64,000 nt of DNA from Mantis religiosa (taxonomy: Eukaryota > Arthropoda > Insecta > Mantodea > Mantidae): assembly GCA_030765055.1 (NCBI GenBank), contig CM060953.1, positions 67,693,901-67,757,900 of the forward strand, written 5' to 3'. Within the stretch, counting starts at the first letter, position 1; the number at the start of each line of letters is the position of its first letter. A program made the translations under genes and the position numbers. This document shows positions 25,031-36,057 of this stretch, one piece after another. Under the pieces are notes generated by a model that was given only the letters and a program-made list of their open reading frames with translations, searched no databases and was not told the origin of the DNA.

Positions 25031-26005
25031 ACTGGGTGATTGATACCGCTTGTGACGTAGTCCATTAAATTATCAGTACAGCATGCTACGTAATTAAAAG
25101 TGTAGATCTTAATTATTCCACAGATATTTGTATCTTAGTAGCTCAGAGAAATGGGTATCGAAACTCGGAATACATTATGTTAGCGTTAAAGTAAATATGT
25201 CGCTCTGTTACAGAAAATAAGGTACCTACTTGGACGAGACTAAATATACTAGCAATATATATATATGATTTTTAAGTTAATATCGTAAACTTAAATATGT
25301 ATTCTATATTTAAGCTCTATAACGAAAGGTAAATATTCACTAAGTGATATGTTAGTATGGAAAATGCCGTTAGTGACAACAGTATCTTTTCTGAGAATAG
25401 GAAAGCTATTTTTCCTCTTTGCGAAGACACCCTGTCATAGCATGGAACTGTTTTTAATGGTTACTATGGGGAGATAAAAATATTTCAACGTAAAGCTTAC
25501 AGTCTTGACCCTAATCTATAGCGAATGGCACAGTAACTAAGGAAAATCCGTGTATTTTTATGCGGTAGCTTTCCCCGAAAAGGGTCAAGGAAATTGATTG
25601 CTCTCTAAGGAACAAAGAATGGCCTCCGGGATTTCGTGATATGACTCCAAGGAACAGGATAGAAAGAATCACGGAAAAAACAGAGTATTCTGACTGAAGC
25701 TCCTGAAGGCTATTTTATGGAGTGCACGGCAGTTTGTGTTGAAGAACATGTGGGTATGCTGAGAATTTTGACGGTAAATATAAACGTATCATTAGCAGAA
25801 GATAAAAGCTAAATAAAAGTTTTTTTATTATGGAGTTACTTAAATTCCAATACCTGGAAAATAATTGCATATATGGGTAGAGATAAGACATGTTTATACA
25901 AGTATAATAATTTAGTCGAATCAGTACACCAAATAAACAAACTATAATATATTTAATTGCACCCTTAAATAGTTATATTCGTTTTATGTGCTTAAGCTAC
26001 TATGT
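25031..26005. other. No feature recognised
   Basis: AT-rich with no supported element. Confidence 0.4.
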
Positions 26006-26200
26006 ATACTTTGTCATCCTTCATAGTCTAGATGACAGTCATGCTACCTCTGGTTTGAACGTCACGGGTTTAAACCCAGGCGAAAAAATCCATAGCATGG
26101 GTTCTTTCGACTGAAAGTAAAGCCAGTGGCTTTGTGTCATAGATTTAAAGCACGTAAAAGAACTTCAAGCGTAATTAAGGGTCCTATGAGCAAAATTAAG
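26006..26200 (+). mobile_element. tRNA-derived SINE, degenerate (family E)
   Basis: A B-box-like CGGGTTTAAACCCAGG stands at ~26069-26083, preceded by CTACCTCTGGTTTGAACGTC. A body follows with GTAAAGCCAGTGGCTTTGTG and GCACGTAAAAGAAC, a layout typical of tRNA-derived SINEs. Ends are not defined. Confidence 0.5.
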
Positions 26201-26650
26201 AGGTATTTCATGCTTAATATAGAATGTGATGTGAGAATCCCAGCTGTATGAGAGCGTTTTTATAAATAAATACTCAGTTTATTACGGATTACCGTGAGTA
26301 TGTCGGGCTGTCCATTATTAAATACAAAGCAATTCGACAATTGCGAGTAAAAAGTAAAATAGCCACGTATAGGGTCCCTGGAAAGTGACGTTAAAATAGT
26401 TGTTTAAAGGACTAATGCTCATTTTGGTTGATGTGGGCATTTGAGAGGAACTGGACTGGAAGAGGGCGTAGGAATATGCTCTTTCCCGAAATCTACTCAC
26501 AGTAAAGACTGTGCGGGCAGATTGAGAATGGTGATATTGGGCAACATAGGGATACGTTTAAAAAATAAAGTGACTTTGTTCGCTATTTTCTGTTATGGTT
26601 ATTATCCTGAATGTTTTCTTATATTATAAAAAATATATATCTATACATAT

Positions 26651-27203
26651 TGTAACGCGAGCGCTGGAACACCCTATGAAAGCAGCTGAGTGCGGGAGAC
26701 GAGGGAGGTCCGTGTTAGCTACGCCCTCCCCTCGTTTGTCTTATAGTGGTGACAGGCGGTGGTGACGGAGGAAAAACATGACTGTGCCGTCTGTTTCCCT
26801 TACACCTGGTTCTCGATCATTCTTTTACTGGAACATTCTCGCGGACACTGGAAGGCGGCGATATTCCTATATAAAGGGGGGTTGCAGACAGTCAGGAGTC
26901 AGTCAGTTGGTTAGTGAGTGTGAGTGAGGAGACAGTCGCAGTTCTTGGTGTAAGAGTTAGTCAGGACGTGTTAATGAACGAGAAGATTGTGCAACGGAAG
27001 ACTGTACGTAACTGGTATGTGCATCGGAGTTTATGTAATCGCGAGTACAAGTGAAATTGTAACGGACGAACTGGTGAATTGTAATTGTGTGCAGCAAGTA
27101 ATTCTGTGTAATTGGCAAGAGTTTAACTGTAAGTCGGTGGAAATAAAGAACATTTTTGAGTGGTGAAATTGGACTTTTCATTTCACGAACCCACAAAGTC
27201 ACA
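26651..27203 (+). mobile_element. Solo LTR, Gypsy-type (family L)
   Basis: Begins TGTAACGCGAGCGC and ends AAAGTCACA. Flanked by ATAT at 26647-26650 and 27204-27207. A TATA-like CTATATAAAGG lies at ~26868 and GAAATAAAGAACATT at ~27141. 553 bp, the longest member in the window. The U3-side sequence differs strongly from the other copies while the 3' end is conserved. A GC-rich upstream half contrasts with the flanks. Confidence 0.87.
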
Positions 27204-27299
27204 ATATAGACATACATTTTTTCTTTTTTTTTTTCTTATTTAACCGATTTTTCATTATTTCCGTTTATTTTCTTATCTGCTTTCCTAGTTTCACAGTTA

Positions 27300-27413
27300 T
27301 TCACTATACACATAAACACCCATGCCCAAGGCGGGACTCGAACCCGCGACCGTCTACGCGGCGGAACACCAGAGACATACGCTTTAGCGACCATGGCTAC
27401 AAGGGCCGGCTAA
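27300..27413 (-). mobile_element. tRNA-like SINE head (family F)
   Basis: On the minus strand: GCCGGCCCTTGTAGCCATGG, TGGTCGCTAAAGCG as A box, and CGCGGGTTCGAGTCCCGCC as B box with flanking stem. The 5-bp T stem is perfect. The usual anticodon-arm spacing is stretched, so a functional tRNA is unlikely. Confidence 0.6.
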
Positions 27414-28061
27414 GTGTTCATTCGAGGCATGCCATGATAAACGGTTAAGCCAATGAAATCTCAAGTAAATCCTCCTAGTAGTTATGCAAAAGGATACTAC
27501 CAATTTGTCGGAGAAGTTGCCTACGATCCAAGGCGTTCTGTCTTAACATTAAGTACGATAATAAAAAGCTTCTGTCCGCTTGGTATTCTTCTAAAACCTT
27601 GTTCGCACTGTTCTATTTGGTCGATATCGAACTTGTAAAAGGGGTACTTCTAATTAAAACTTATTTTCTTGAGAACAGAACTGTAAGCTATCAATATCAT
27701 ATCAGCACCGCCATTAAGGGTATGTATGACTGAAATTTTCAAATTTTGAACTAATAAAGCTAGCTTTTTCAAATTTACACTATAGGTGTAGTATAATGTA
27801 AACATGTTACAACCTAAATTTAAACCATTTTTCTCCAGCAACTGTAAGTTTTGTGTTTGAAAATTAAAAATATATGCTTATATACATTTCACAATAAAAC
27901 CTAGGGCAATTTCCATTCCTTATGATATTCTGAACCTATGTAGGAAATTTCATGAATGTAGTACAAAAACTGCATCGCAAGGAGCATTTTGCAGGAAGAA
28001 AGGTGCTGAAAATATGAACATTGAGAAAACAGCGATTAAAGATTTGATTGCATAACTCACA
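27414..28061. other. No feature recognised
   Basis: AT-rich, no supported gene. Confidence 0.4.
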
Positions 28062-28485
28062 TTAAAATCCACCAGGCTGATAGGTTGGACCCTCATATTT
28101 ATTTTTCCTCTCCTCTGTTGCTGCTTTTTCCACCTTTTTCTTCTTTAGATGTTGCTTTTCTTCTGCACAACTTAGCTTCTTGCTTTGCAGGATACGAGTC
28201 TGATCTCGCTGCACTGAAGTTTTCCTTGCTGAGTCTACTACTCTTTCGCCTTTGATATTTTGCTGCAGCTCCAATGACTTAAGACTACCCATGTTAAACT
28301 CGCTGATGCTTTTAATAACCGCAAGATCCAATTTTTGTTTTGATATGAAAACTTCCTTTGGGCATGATGCAAAGATTCATTGGCATTCTGTGTTCTTCCT
28401 GTTTTGTACCTCTCTAGTAATGTTGTAGAAGCCAGCCTCTGATATATTGGCAACATTTTAGGAACTATTTTGTCTGAAAGCCTTA
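28062..28485 (-). pseudogene. MULE-like transposase C-terminal fragment
   Basis: On the minus strand the upstream frame reads LSDKIVPKMLPIYQRLAS, then LLERYKTGRTQNANESLH. After a frame change near 28375 the second frame gives LDLAVIKSISEFNMGSLKSL, a Lys/Glu-rich KLSCAEEKQHLKKKKVEKA and a C-terminal GPTYQPGGF. The TQN-NESLN block followed by an 'EIAV...FN-G' helix is known from the C-terminal part of Mutator-like insect transposases. Everything N-terminal, including the catalytic core, is missing. The assignment rests on these two blocks only. Confidence 0.6.
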
Positions 28486-28765
28486 TTTTTCTTTTCTTGA
28501 ATTGAAAATTTAAGAACGGAAAACAGACAAAGAATGTGGATGTAGGCAAAAGAGGGCGTGACTCTGACAGAGTTTAAAGGCCACCGACATTTGTATAAGC
28601 ATTTAAAAATGGCGTTCGGAGGCAAATTATGCATTTTTCACATTCGGGAATGTCTAAATTATTTTATAGAATTAAAATAAAAAAAGTCGTTATTTTCACG
28701 ATTTTCATGAAATTTCAGTGATACATGCCCTTAAGCCCTAATTTTGTTTCTCAACAATACTTCTA

Positions 28766-29663
28766 CGAGGGCTGTTCATTAAAGAATGATCATAATTTTT
28801 CTCACTAAATTTCAAACTTATTATATTCTGTTAGCTTAATGTCAAACAAACACGCCGGAGTAGTTTCATTGTTGGTACTCCTGGGTCCCGCCTGTGAGAA
28901 CCAGGCAAGTTCAGACATATTCAGTATCGCCTACCGCTGTGGTAGAGGTAACATGCAGTTAAAGTTGATATTAGAGGAACATCCGGAGTTTCTTTGAAAT
29001 GTAATCACTGCTGATGAAACTTAGCTACAACATTTTGATCCTGAGAGCAAACAGCAAAGCTCAGTGTGGAAATCTCCTTCATCACCAACTCCTAAAAATC
29101 AAAAGTGGTTGATCTGCTGGGAAAGTTATGGTCATCTCATTCTTTGATATTCATAGAATGGTTTATCAGCATGTTGTACCTGCACACACATCAGTAACTG
29201 GACAATACTATAGGAATGTCCTGAAAACATTGCAAGTTCATATAAGGCGCAAAAGACCACATTTCCGTGAAGCAGGCTGGATGCTGCACCACGATAATGC
29301 GCGGCCACATATTGCCAATGCTGTTGCTGAATATCTTGCAAAAATCAACGTGAAGTGCATCCCTCACCCTCCCCATAGTTCGGATTTAGCCCCATGTGAC
29401 ATTTTTCTATTCCCTAACTGGAAGAAACACCTTAGTGGGAGGCATTTTCCATCATCAGAAGCAGTGGTGAAGGCTGCGGAGGCGTTTTTGAAGGATCTCT
29501 CAAAAAGTGGAATCCAGCATGTCTTTGAAGACTGGCAGAAACGCTGGGACAAGTGCATCGCATTCAGGGGAGACTAGTTTGAGAAGGACCATCAAAATTA
29601 TGAGGATGAGTAAAGGTACGTTGTCCCAAAAAAATATGATAATTCTTTATTGAGCAGACCTCG
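28766..29663 (+). mobile_element. Deleted mariner element, copy 2
   Basis: Same family and layout as the 8409-9280 element, in the opposite orientation. It starts CGAGGGCTGTTC (28766), ends GAGCAGACCTCG-like (29663), with TA at both borders. 898 bp. The 5' end goes straight into the MQLKL...EEHPEF region without the N-terminal HTH, as in copy 1. Confidence 0.9.
28953..29577 (+). pseudogene. mariner transposase catalytic-domain remnant
   Basis: Begins in the MQLKL segment. The first catalytic Asp lies in ITADET, directly followed by a TAG at 29022-29024 where mariner enzymes have Trp. A frame change near 29100 leads into a 149-codon open stretch from 29128 with DIHRMVYQHVVPAHT, LHHDNARPHIAN (second Asp) and SSDLAPCDIFLF (third Asp). 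It ends WDKCIAFRGD at TAG 29575. The catalytic C-terminal half is better preserved than in copy 1. No HTH, hence no specific DNA binding expected. Confidence 0.88.
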
Positions 29664-31205
29664 TACATGCAAATAAATTTACAAAGGTATTGCTGTTGTT
29701 TTTAAGGTCACATAAAAGACATCATGACCTTGAAATCAGGAGGGTTGCACCTAAACAACTAAGCCACCCAGACCAACCAGGACATTAGTTATTTACCATC
29801 TCTAATGTATAACGTAACACATATGTTCAACAGAATGTCTTACAGCTCACTTACGCGAATACAAAGAAAGAGTTAACTGTACACAACGAAAGGCATTATA
29901 ACATGCCAGAAAGAATAACTTGTTTGATTATTATTTAATAATACCACCGCAGTAGTACTCTTCAGGTTAAATGTCCAGTCTGCTAGGTACACTCTCCGCC
30001 ACAAAAGCACGGTACGTTATTTCCTCTTCTTGAAGCGTTCGCATCAAAAGTGCACTCAGATCAATGACGAGATGACGGAAACCATGTAAAATATCAGGAG
30101 ATCATAAACTGATTTTAATTAACTTACAAAGAGGTCTCATAAATTCACTGCTGTAGTATATCTTCCGTGATCTTTTGAAGAAGATGTAGATCATTCATCC
30201 CATGTTAAGTGCTTAATAGTGGTAAGCCTCAATTATCGCATATAAACTGTGCGTATTATATAGTGGTAAAATAAAATGAATTAAAACTCCTTCCTTAATT
30301 TGTTCTTCTTATAGCGGTTGATCAATATCTGCCTCTGTAACCAAAACTAAAAATCTTTCTCATACAGATGTTCTGTTACATAAGGCAATCCTATTAGATT
30401 TTCTAGATTACTAGAATCTAGATTTTCTAGATTTTCTATGCCAAAAATATAAAATATTGTTAATCTGTTGAAGTTCTTCTAGGGAAACAAGCCAGGTGAA
30501 AAGACGATTATAAATCGACGTTTCGGGATATGTCTAATCGTCTTTACGCCTTCCTTATTTCCCGAGAAAAACTTGAACATATTCGCCGCCAGGATAGCTT
30601 AAGGTCTTATTTTATATTACCTATCATAAATCAAACAGCTTGTACATATCAAGCGTTAGTATCTGAACAGCAGCTCCATATCAAATGTTTCTCCATTATA
30701 TATCTCTAAAGCTGCACAACCTATATTTTGGAACACATTATTAGGTGGGCAATGGTTTTAGCTCATTAGTTGTCTTTTAATTTCTTTTGCATCACTTTCA
30801 CATGCTCATTCCTACATTCTTATTCCGAGAAGAATATAGCATAATCTTGGCTGAAGAGAAACTCTCAATTCTTAGCCGGGAATCAAATGGAACCCCTGGC
30901 ACACCAGGAAGATACTATACTGACTGAGCTATGGGTCCAGCGTGATGGAATCTGATGTCCCATATGTCATTTTTAATTTAAGTTTGCCAGAGATTGAGTT
31001 CCTATAATCTCATGGTTACTAATTCTATATCGTAAATGTAAAATTCGTAACAAATTGACAGCAAAATCAGGAATGTAAGATAACGTATGAGGAAGCAAAC
31101 TATTAAGAATAGAATTCACAACAACTAGAACAACTTTTTCTGTCAGTATGTGCAAGACAACAGAGAATACAATGGATAGAAGAGCACCTTGGAGTCCCTA
31201 CATTT
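29664..31205. other. No gene; degenerate tRNA-like SINE traces
   Basis: Near 29705-29785 the minus strand has a SINE-like stretch (GGTTGGTCTGGGTGGCTTAG), and 30830-30945 is listed separately. Near 30400-30437 short TAGATTTTC units repeat. The rest is AT-rich with no supported feature. Confidence 0.35.
30830..30945 (-). mobile_element. Degenerate tRNA-derived SINE head
   Basis: Minus strand: GGACCCATAGCTCAGTCAGT (A-box-like) and GGTTCCATTTGATTCCCGG (diverged B box), followed by a body with AAGAATTGAGAG. Ends undefined. Confidence 0.5.
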
Positions 31206-31207
31206 AA

Positions 31208-31352
31208 GATAGATTTACTTAGAAGTGAGTCCAATCCATCTCAGTGTGAGTGGTAGTGTGACGTTGGTGCACTACCCTTAGGGATTGGGAAAGCTCTCTG
31301 ATGTCATCTAAGTCATCGTCTGCTGCACTCATATAAGAAACAATAATAAATT
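31208..31352 (+). repeat. Dispersed repeat shared with 42330-42475
   Basis: Both segments contain GTG-GTTGGTGC-CTAC, GCTCTSTGA-GTCAT, then TCATCGTCTGCTKCACTSAT and end with GAAACAATAATAA / GGAACAATAACAA. The AAYAATAA-type end suggests a LINE 3' tail. Confidence 0.6.
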
Positions 31353-31544
31353 CAAGGAGCTTGGTACCGTACTGTGCTTTACGCGTCTGTAATCAGAAAA
31401 AAAGAAAACCTGACTTTCGTGCAAACAGGTTTGCGCATGCGACAGCTGGACATTTACAGGAACTTTATGGAAGTACGGCTACTCTAAAACGGCACTGCGC
31501 AATTTAGTAGAGGTTCACATCAGTTCTGTTGGATACATGGATAT

Positions 31545-32003
31545 TGTCGCGAACCCGTATCTACGATCGCGCGGTTTGTTTACACAAAAGGAACTGATAG
31601 GCGGGCAGTGTGAAAACCAAGAGCCGGCAGACAAAGATAACATGCTGATAAAGGTCTGCCAAAGGAAACAAACTGAGATAAATGGAAATTTCTATTTACT
31701 TCTTGTCTGATAGACACTGTTCGGGTTCTGGTTTATTTTAGAATAATCTAGAAATTATAAGTGAGGTATTTAAAGAGGCAACGACTCGCTAGGAGTCGAG
31801 TTGCAAGTTGTAAAACAGTGTATAAAGAGTCAGCTGTGGAATGTTGAAAACTGAACACTGTTTGTTATTGTTATTGTCCTTGGTGCTGTAGATTGTGATA
31901 TGTGATGTGATTCCGCTGCTACGTAGTGTATTTCTACGCAAATAAAGAACATTTTGAATTTCGGCAATTTGGACTTTAAATTCTACGAACACACAAAGTT
32001 GCA
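31545..32003 (+). mobile_element. Solo LTR, Gypsy-type (family L)
   Basis: Begins TGTCGCGAACCCG and ends CACAAAGTTGCA, a mutated form of the AAAGTCACA end. Left flank ATAT (31541-31544), right flank TTAT (32004-32007): a one-mismatch target-site duplication, consistent with age. A TATTTAAAGAGG promoter-like motif is at ~31768 and CAAATAAAGAACATTT at ~31938. 459 bp. Confidence 0.83.
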
Positions 32004-32007
32004 TTAT

Positions 32008-32941
32008 CTAGAAGCATAGCTGTTACTATTGCTCATAATAGTTCATAATAAAGGATACTATATAACTTAACAAGTAATTAGGCTGGAAGATATATTAGAG
32101 AAGCAATATGCTTATTCAGCGTATAAAGTAATAATAATGTAATGAATAATTATGAACATTAACGTGAACTTAGGAACAAGGATTAACGAATTTATAAATT
32201 TATGAACTTGAATACTTTAATATATAATATTTATTTAGGTTAAAGGATTTGGGTTACTTAAAAGAAATTAATATGAAGTAAACCGTTAAAAAGTACCAAA
32301 CTACTCAATTACAAGGTAACTATTAATGTACTCACACCTCGGCGCACCTGAATATGTGATGGTATACTGCTCGCTGTATATAAGCAATGTGTACGAATAA
32401 TTTACTGCGGAGTAGAACCGCAACAGCCAAAATTGAAGCCTAGAAAGTGCCGCATGCGACCATTTGCAAGTAATGCTGGATATCCCTCGTTAGTTCTGTG
32501 CGGCGTAAAGCGCTCCTTAATACGCCATGAGCAGGCCCTAGCCGTCAGGGGTAAACAATCCTTCCCTACAATACTGTGTTACTATGCCTATATGTTCCTA
32601 CATATTCCGGACTCATTTTCGGATACTTCCAGCTATACTCTACACCCATTTTTTGGCACACAGACCCCACATAGAGCTGAGTTGATGCAATCAAGTTACT
32701 TTGTTATTTTAAAAGGGATGTGGTTTACCAGTATCTATTACTACTCGTAACATGGTAGCTTCTAATTTGGAGTAGTAAGTGTTTAAATTAGGTTTAAAAT
32801 TAAAGCGAGTGGATGTCAATTGGCAACCAGTTGCAAAAGATTCTGGCTACCAAAGCAACAGTGGTTAAACTTATTGCTTTACTTCAGTTGTTAAGAGCCA
32901 TATATGTACCATTGTGGATTGAAAATACATATATATTTTTA
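32008..32941. other. No gene recognised
   Basis: A 105-codon frame at 32433-32750 has no recognised motif. The rest is AT-rich. Confidence 0.35.
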
Positions 32942-33153
32942 AATTACGTCCTCTAACTTTAAGTCATATATCGTAAGCCCATGGTCCATAGAGTTTGGAG
33001 TTACCCGATATCATCTTTCAGGATAAGGGAAAACACCTAAAGAAACCTCATCCAAATTAAATAACCCTGACCGAGATTCGAACTCGAGACTTCTTAACGT
33101 GAGGCAGACACAGTACCATTATGGAAACGTAGAGTCAGACTGAAAAATTCAAT

Positions 33154-33224
33154 GCCATAACCGGGATTTGAACCATGGATCTTCTGGTCTCCTCCAGCCG
33201 CTCTAACCATTGAGTTACTATGGC
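33154..33224 (-). other. tRNA-like module of the array
   Basis: Read on the minus strand, a 71-nt segment starts GCCATAG and ends TTATGGC, which pair as a 7-bp acceptor stem with one G-U. An A box (CTCAATGGTTAGAGCGG), a CTGG/CCAG anticodon stem with 7-nt loop and a B box (GGTTCAAATCC) follow in normal tRNA order. The T stem is imperfect. It is a tRNA-derived pol III promoter unit rather than a working tRNA gene. Confidence 0.7.
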
Positions 33225-33919
33225 CAACGTGCCGATATGTCATAAAATTCTCCAACTGACTCGTATCTTTCCCGGTAAACCACTTAGGAGTTCTCATAAA
33301 TACATGAGACAGCTACCTTAATGGCGACTTACAACATGTAAGTACTTTAAGGCCCGTACTATATAGTTAACCGCTATTAGGTCAATTAATGGAAATTAAT
33401 TGTTCTTTAACACTGGCCGTGTGTAGGCTAAATTGTGGAAACGTAGAGTCAGACTGAAAAATTCAATGCCATAGCCGGGATTTGAACCACAGATCTTCTG
33501 GTCTCCGTCTTTTCACACGGCAAGTGTGAAAGAACAATTAATTTCCATTAATTGACCTAATAGTGGTTAACTATAATGCCCGGGCCTTAAAGTACCTAGA
33601 TGTTTTAAGCCGCCATTAAGGTAGTTGTCTCATGTGTTTATGAGAACTTCTAAGTGGTTACCGGGGAAAATACGAGTCATTTGGAGCTCAATGGTTAGAG
33701 CGGCTGGACGTAGACCAGAAGATCCGTGGTTCAAATCCCGGCTATGGCATTGCTTTTTTCAGTCTGACTCTACGTTTCCACAATTTACCGTACACACGGC
33801 CAGTGTGAAAGAATAATTAATTTCGATTAATTGACCTAATAGTGGTTAACTATAAATCCCAGGGCTTAAAGTACTTACATGTTGTAGGTCGTGTTTATGA
33901 GAACTCCTAGTGGTTTACC

Positions 33920-34169
33920 CGGCCGCGCCGTGGCTCAGTGATTAGACCACTTGGCTCTCACCAAGGCGGCCCGGGTTCGATCCCAGGCGACCGCAAAGTG
34001 AGAATTCTGATGGACAACACGGCACTGGGGCGGGTTTTCTCCGGGATCTCCGGTTCCCCCCACCATCCCATTCCACCGGTGCTCCATATTCATCTCATGT
34101 ATCATCAGTGTCACCGCCTGCGGTGCCGTATGTAGTAAAAGCGGGCGTTAAACACTACACATTTCATTT
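33920..34169 (+). mobile_element. SINE family B, full-length, nested
   Basis: 250 bp with A box (GTGGCTCAGTGATTAGACC), B box (CGGGTTCGATCCCAGG) and a body containing GGCACTGGGGCGGGTTTTC and CATCCCATTCCACC. Flanked by a perfect 12-bp duplication, TAGTGGTTTACC (33908-33919 and 34170-34181), that belongs to the host array. The tail ends CACTACACATTTCATTT. Only copy of this family that I see in the window. Confidence 0.92.
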
Positions 34170-34670
34170 TAGTGGTTTACCGGGGAAAACACGAGTCAGT
34201 TGCACAATTTAATGTCATATCGGTACGTTCTCCATAGTAGCTAAATGGTTAGAGCGGCTGGACGGCGACCAGAAGATCCGTGGTTCAAATAGCGGCTATG
34301 GCATTGAATTTTCCAGTTTGACTCAACGTTTCCACAATTTAGCATACACACGGCCAGTGTGAAAGAACAATTAATTTCCACAGTACCATTACGCTACCAC
34401 AGCGGACATCGGTTTGGTTATCATACGCCAGGATGATACACAATAAACGTTGTTTATTTTCATTTTATTTTGGTTGTTCACCATACTTATAATGCCATTA
34501 CTTACGCTGAGAACTTATACTCCTGCTGTCTTAAAAAGCATACTGTTCCTATGAGCAATTCCGCGAACAAAACCTACAAACAAAACCTACTGGTAAGCTA
34601 CTCCTGTGCATACAACTTGTTTGAATGTAATATGTCATAACAAATGGGCAAAAGTGTTACTGTCGTCTGT

Positions 34671-34906
34671 GCCCTCCTCGGTAGTGTAGATGGTAACATG
34701 TCTGCCTCACGTTCAAGAGGTCCCGAGTCCGTATCTCGGCCAGGTTGAGTTACCTGGATAAGGTTTTTTTTCTCCGGAGTTTTCCCTTATCCTTAAAGAT
34801 GAATGTCGGGAAACTCTAAGCTCCAAGGACCCTGGACTCATTTGAGCATCATTTCACCAAATTAATTCACCGTGCGATATGACTTAACGTTGGAGGACGT
34901 AAATTA
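34671..34906 (+). mobile_element. SINE family A, full-length
   Basis: Head CCTCGGTAGTGTAGATGG (A box) and GAGGTCCCGAGTCCG (mutated B box), then TTACCTGGATAAGG, TTTTCCCTTATCC, GGACTCATTTGAGCATC and CGTTGGAGGACGTAAATTAC. About 236 bp. One of the best copies for a family consensus. Confidence 0.92.
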
Positions 34907-36057
34907 CACAAAAAAGCTGTCGTCTGTCACGCTTGTACACATGGGCGCAGATTAATACAAAAATACATGTTTGTTACGACGGATGCAGTATAGAAGCTCA
35001 CTGGAGCATAAATTGTTCTTGACTTAGGCACAGAGAAGTAATACCTTATCAGCATTTGGATTAATGTGACACTGCTACGGATCCTTCTGCATGGTAGCTA
35101 AAACCAAGTCAATATTGCTCCGTCATCCGAAACGGGAAGAGACGAGTACCTTATCTGATGTTGCTTACCGCGCATGATAGACAACAATCACTAGAGTAGC
35201 TCTTATCACTGATGAAAAAGGGCTAAAATCTTCACGCAGTAGTAGTGTTCCTTTCACAAACCATCAAAGGCAGATAGCTAGAGAGTAGGTAAGACTTAAG
35301 TTATATGAGAAAATCACTGGCTCTCTGGTTTTAAAGTAGTAGAAATATATCTTTATATGCCATTTTATTTATACTAGTTTGCTTCTCATAATAAGGAGTT
35401 TCATAAAAAAGATCAATTCTAATTGTTGTAGTTAACATTAATGAGTAGGTCTCGGAATTTGATGAGCAAAAAATCAGAGAAAAATGACCAATAAAATGCC
35501 TTAAATTTGGGGGAAAATGACATTAGGAAAAGACTGTAAATTAGTTTAGTAACTTTAACATTCAAAATTTAACATGTATATATACATACACATCATTTGT
35601 ATAAATTATTATAATTATAACCTTTGTATAATGTATCTCATTCATTTTTATATACTAGGACAAGAAAGGACTACGACATTGAAAGAATAATATCACTGAC
35701 AATCGTTAAACATATTTTGAAAGTGCAAACTTTTATACGAAGGGATCGTCAATGAAAAGGTTGGATTAGATTATCATGAATAGCTAAACCTAATTAAGAT
35801 CAGTAAGATCTTTCGCCCAATGGCAGTGCTCACTCTTCTCTATGGTAGGTATTTGGATTTGTATTTATTTCTCAACTTTCTTCTAAATACAATTTCATTG
35901 ATACATTGGCATTTATAACATTTTTTTCACACAGTAACAAAATGACTTATTCACATCCAACATACCATTTCTACCTGCTTGCCTTGAGTCTCGGTCTCAA
36001 TACACATGATCCCTGGTTTTCCGTTATTGATAATCCTCCTCTCCCTTGTATCCCTCG
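34907..36057. other. No feature recognised
   Basis: AT-rich without a supported element. Confidence 0.4.

Larger units (their letters stand above)
33122..34378. repeat. tRNA-like tandem repeat array, locus 1
   Basis: Repeat unit ~300 bp: a 71-73 nt tRNA-like module, then CAGTCTGACTCTACGTTTCC, then GTGTGAAAGAACAATTAATT, then CTAATAGTGGTTAAC and AAGTACTTACATG, then CTCATGTGTTTATGAGAACTC before the next module. One complete unit (33122-33424) is inverted. A second inverted piece meets the direct units head-to-head near 33510, and two or three direct units follow to 34378, with internal deletions. tRNA-like modules: 33154-33224 (minus), ~33690-33750 (plus, 5' deleted), 34231-34302 (plus). Confidence 0.85.
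32942..34408 (-). mobile_element. SINE family A, interrupted by a tRNA-like repeat array
   Basis: The body lies at 32942-33121 (minus strand, reading ...GAGTTCGAATCTCGG... to GAGGACGTAA). The tRNA-like head remnant is at 34379-34408 (CGCTACCACAGCGG on +). The intervening array is flanked by a perfect 13-bp duplication, CACAGTACCATTA, at 33109-33121 and 34379-34391. Confidence 0.88.

Noticed and set aside
32433..32750. 105-codon frame as a gene
   Set aside because: No motif and no supporting neighbours or repeat identity.
33122..34378. Spaced repeats resembling a CRISPR array
   Set aside because: Units are ~300 bp, partly inverted and carry tRNA-like boxes; the context is eukaryotic and there are no cas genes.
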